Of a stretch of DNA of 64,000 nt, positions 62,586 through 64,000 are shown one piece after another. Below the pieces are notes generated by a model. The model did no database searches. It was not told the DNA's origin and worked only from the letters and a program-made list of their open reading frames with translations. The translations under genes and the position numbers were made by a program. Origin of the DNA: Antarctobacter sediminis (lineage in GTDB: Bacteria; Pseudomonadota; Alphaproteobacteria; Rhodobacterales; Rhodobacteraceae); contig NZ_JAHUZG010000001.1 in assembly GCF_019218285.1 (NCBI RefSeq), forward strand, positions 372,001 to 436,000, in the 5' to 3' direction. Position 1 is the stretch's first letter. Each line of letters begins with the position of its first letter.

Positions 62586-63515
62586 TCAGTTGTCCTTGGC
62601 CAGCGGGTGATGGTCCAGCACTAGGTCGCGCAACCGTTCTTCCAGCACATGTGTGTAGATTTCGGTGGTGGCGACATCGGCATGGCCAAGAAGGGTCTGG
62701 ATCGCCCGCAGGTCGGCACCGTTGGCCAGCAGATGCGTCGCGAAGGCATGGCGCAGCGTATGTGGTGTGACCTTGTCCGGCGAGACGCCGGCCTCGACCG
62801 CCAGTTCCTTGATCAGCATGTAAAAGGCATGGCGTGTCAGGTGCCCGGCCTTTCCACGCGAGGGGAACAGAAAGGCCGAGGCCGGTTTGCCCGCCGTGCG
62901 CGCCGCGTCTTCCTGAGCTTCGCGGGCATCCAGCCATCCGGCCATGGCAAGCCGGGCCGGCGGAGAGAGCGGCACCATGCGTTCCTTGCCGCCCTTGCCG
63001 CGGATCAGCAGCATACGGGGATCACCGCGAGCAGCAGCCAGCGGCAGAGCGACCAGTTCGCTGACCCGCATTCCGGTGGCATACAGCAGTTGCATCAGGC
63101 AGGTGTTGCGGCTCCGGTCGTCGGGGGTACGGCCATGGTTCTCGGCGGCCTCCAGCAGGCGGTCGACCTCTTCGACGGTCAAGGTCTTGGGCAGGCGCTT
63201 GTCCCGCCCCGGACCTGAGATCTGCAAGGCTGGATTATCTCCGCGCATGCCTTCTTCGAAGGCAAATCTGTAAAGTTGTTTGACCGCCGATAACCGGCGG
63301 GCGCGGGTTGCCCGCGACAGGCCCTGCGCATCGCAGAAGACCAGATAGGATTCGATGTCTTCCTGGGTCGCATCGGCGAAATCGCGGTTCTTGCCGTCCA
63401 GCCAGTCCTGCACGTGGGCAAGATCGCGTTCATAGGCCGCCAGCGTATTGGCCGCAGCGCCCCGTTCGGCGGCCAGCGCCTCGAGGAACAGGGGCACCCA
63501 GCGCGCAGGCGTCAC
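62586..63515 (-). CDS. xerD: Tyrosine recombinase XerD
   Basis: This 309-residue tyrosine recombinase has an N-terminal SAM-like DNA-binding domain (residues 1-90) and a catalytic domain in which Arg (ATGMRVSELVAL), Lys (GKGGKERMVPL), HTLRHAFATHLL and GHADVATTEIYTHV with the Tyr nucleophile can be read. Length and pattern fit chromosomal XerD, which resolves dimers at dif with XerC, rather than a mobile-element integrase. The GTG start overlaps the upstream gene's stop (GTGA). Confidence 0.85.
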   Translation of the reverse strand: MTPARWVPLFLEALAAERGAAANTLAAYERDLAHVQDWLDGKNRDFADATQEDIESYLVFCDAQGLSRATRARRLSAVKQLYRFAFEEGMRGDNPALQISGPGRDKRLPKTLTVEEVDRLLEAAENHGRTPDDRSRNTCLMQLLYATGMRVSELVALPLAAARGDPRMLLIRGKGGKERMVPLSPPARLAMAGWLDAREAQEDAARTAGKPASAFLFPSRGKAGHLTRHAFYMLIKELAVEAGVSPDKVTPHTLRHAFATHLLANGADLRAIQTLLGHADVATTEIYTHVLEERLRDLVLDHHPLAKDN

Positions 63516-64000
63516 CGACGTGCCCTTTCGGCGTCAAGGATGACCAGTTCCAGTGCCGCGCGGCGGGCAAGGTCTTCCAACCCGAGGCTGCGGAAGGCGG
63601 CAATGGCATCGGTCAGATCCTGACCGTTCCCGGCGGCACCGGAGTTGAACAGGACCATGGCGCGCAGAATGACCTCGCCCAATTTGCCTTCGGCGAGTTG
63701 CTCGCGCAGCGCGCGAGGCATGGCGGCACCGGAAAACCCGGCGGCAACGGCCTGGGCATGGGGCAGATCCGCCAGTTCCGCCGGGGCAAGCCCGCGTGCG
63801 ATGGCGGTCAGAAACACGGTTTCTGGCGTGTCGTCGGTCATTTCCAGCGCCAGCGCTTCGTAGGCGGGTGACAGGAATGCGGCGCGTCGGGCAATTGCGG
63901 CGGCGCGACGGTCCAGCCGGCTGCCAGCCAGCCGTTCACCATAGAGTTCGGCAAAGGGCACCAGCAAACGGCCCGAAGCCATCTGCGGCCAGACCTTTTG
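63512..64000 (-). CDS. C-terminal part of a helical protein, truncated by the window end
   Basis: The frame is open to the end of the window, so only the last 162 residues are seen, beginning in QKVWPQMASGRLLVPFAELYG. The visible part is Ala- and Leu-rich and helical (LAPAELADLPHAQAVAAGFSG; LGEVILRAMVLFNSGAAGNGQDL). Internal Mets at 63982 and elsewhere are probably not starts. I do not recognise the family. It overlaps xerD by 4 nt, so the two are co-expressed. Confidence 0.55.
   Translation of the reverse strand, partial: QKVWPQMASGRLLVPFAELYGERLAGSRLDRRAAAIARRAAFLSPAYEALALEMTDDTPETVFLTAIARGLAPAELADLPHAQAVAAGFSGAAMPRALREQLAEGKLGEVILRAMVLFNSGAAGNGQDLTDAIAAFRSLGLEDLARRAALELVILDAERARR

Noticed and set aside
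62586-63515. XerD-like recombinase as the integrase of a mobile element
   Set aside because: Length, motif spacing and overlap with the next gene fit the chromosomal housekeeping enzyme; there is no attachment-site repeat, tRNA end or cargo region.

Overview
The window looks like part of a chromosome from a marine alphaproteobacterium of the Roseobacter group (Rhodobacteraceae). The grounds are the high GC content, dense ATGA/GTGA gene overlaps, a dmdC-dmdD pair for DMSP-derived methylmercaptopropionate, a DAB-type inorganic carbon system, RTX and Hint secreted proteins, tandem GcvT-type demethylating dehydrogenases, and a Zur box of the alphaproteobacterial type. No rRNA, tRNA, CRISPR array, insertion sequence or prophage was seen.

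Layout. 1-6 kb: a MarR regulator, a membrane-anchored cysteine hydrolase, and a LysR regulator divergent from dabB-dabA. 6-10 kb: dmdD and dmdC on the minus strand, divergent from an AraC regulator. 10-15 kb: a TetR regulator and an RND efflux pair. 15-20 kb: a perfect 20-bp Zur palindrome in front of a 22-codon leader ORF, two COG0523 metal GTPases, DUF1826, DUF1007 and a NicO/RcnA-like permease; a DUF2218 gene diverges from the same box. 20.2-24.5 kb: a cobalamin riboswitch, a small ORF, a luciferase-like flavin monooxygenase, and a BtuFCD-type ABC importer.

24.6-35 kb: an eight-gene, almost fully overlapping operon with HMG-CoA reductase, a UbiA-like membrane protein, a PEP-synthase-like phosphotransferase, a DUF3419/BtaA-like aminocarboxypropyl transferase, a phytol/dolichol-kinase-like membrane protein, a GNAT-like protein, an AMP-forming ligase and a cytosine-deaminase-like amidohydrolase. 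I know of no described pathway with this set. It reads as a candidate pathway for an unusual lipid or isoprenoid-derived metabolite. 35-38 kb: a GMC oxidoreductase divergent from a LysR regulator.

38-45 kb: a guanidine-I (ykkC) riboswitch, a nitrate/taurine-type ABC importer, then an ATP-dependent RNA ligase and an HD-Pnk RNA end-healing enzyme, followed by a guanidine hydrolase (GdmH) and a His-rich small protein that could serve nickel delivery. An RNA break-repair pair sitting inside a guanidine catabolic operon is the most striking arrangement in the window.

45-53 kb: secreted and surface functions, namely an SGNH-RTX protein, an SGNH-like and a GSCFA protein, and a 989-residue repeat/RTX/Hint protein. 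53-64 kb: a stand-alone receiver protein, a MocA-like nucleotidyltransferase, two divergent dimethylglycine/sarcosine dehydrogenase-like paralogues, two unknown exported proteins, a CorC/CNNM protein, xerD, and a gene that runs off the window end.
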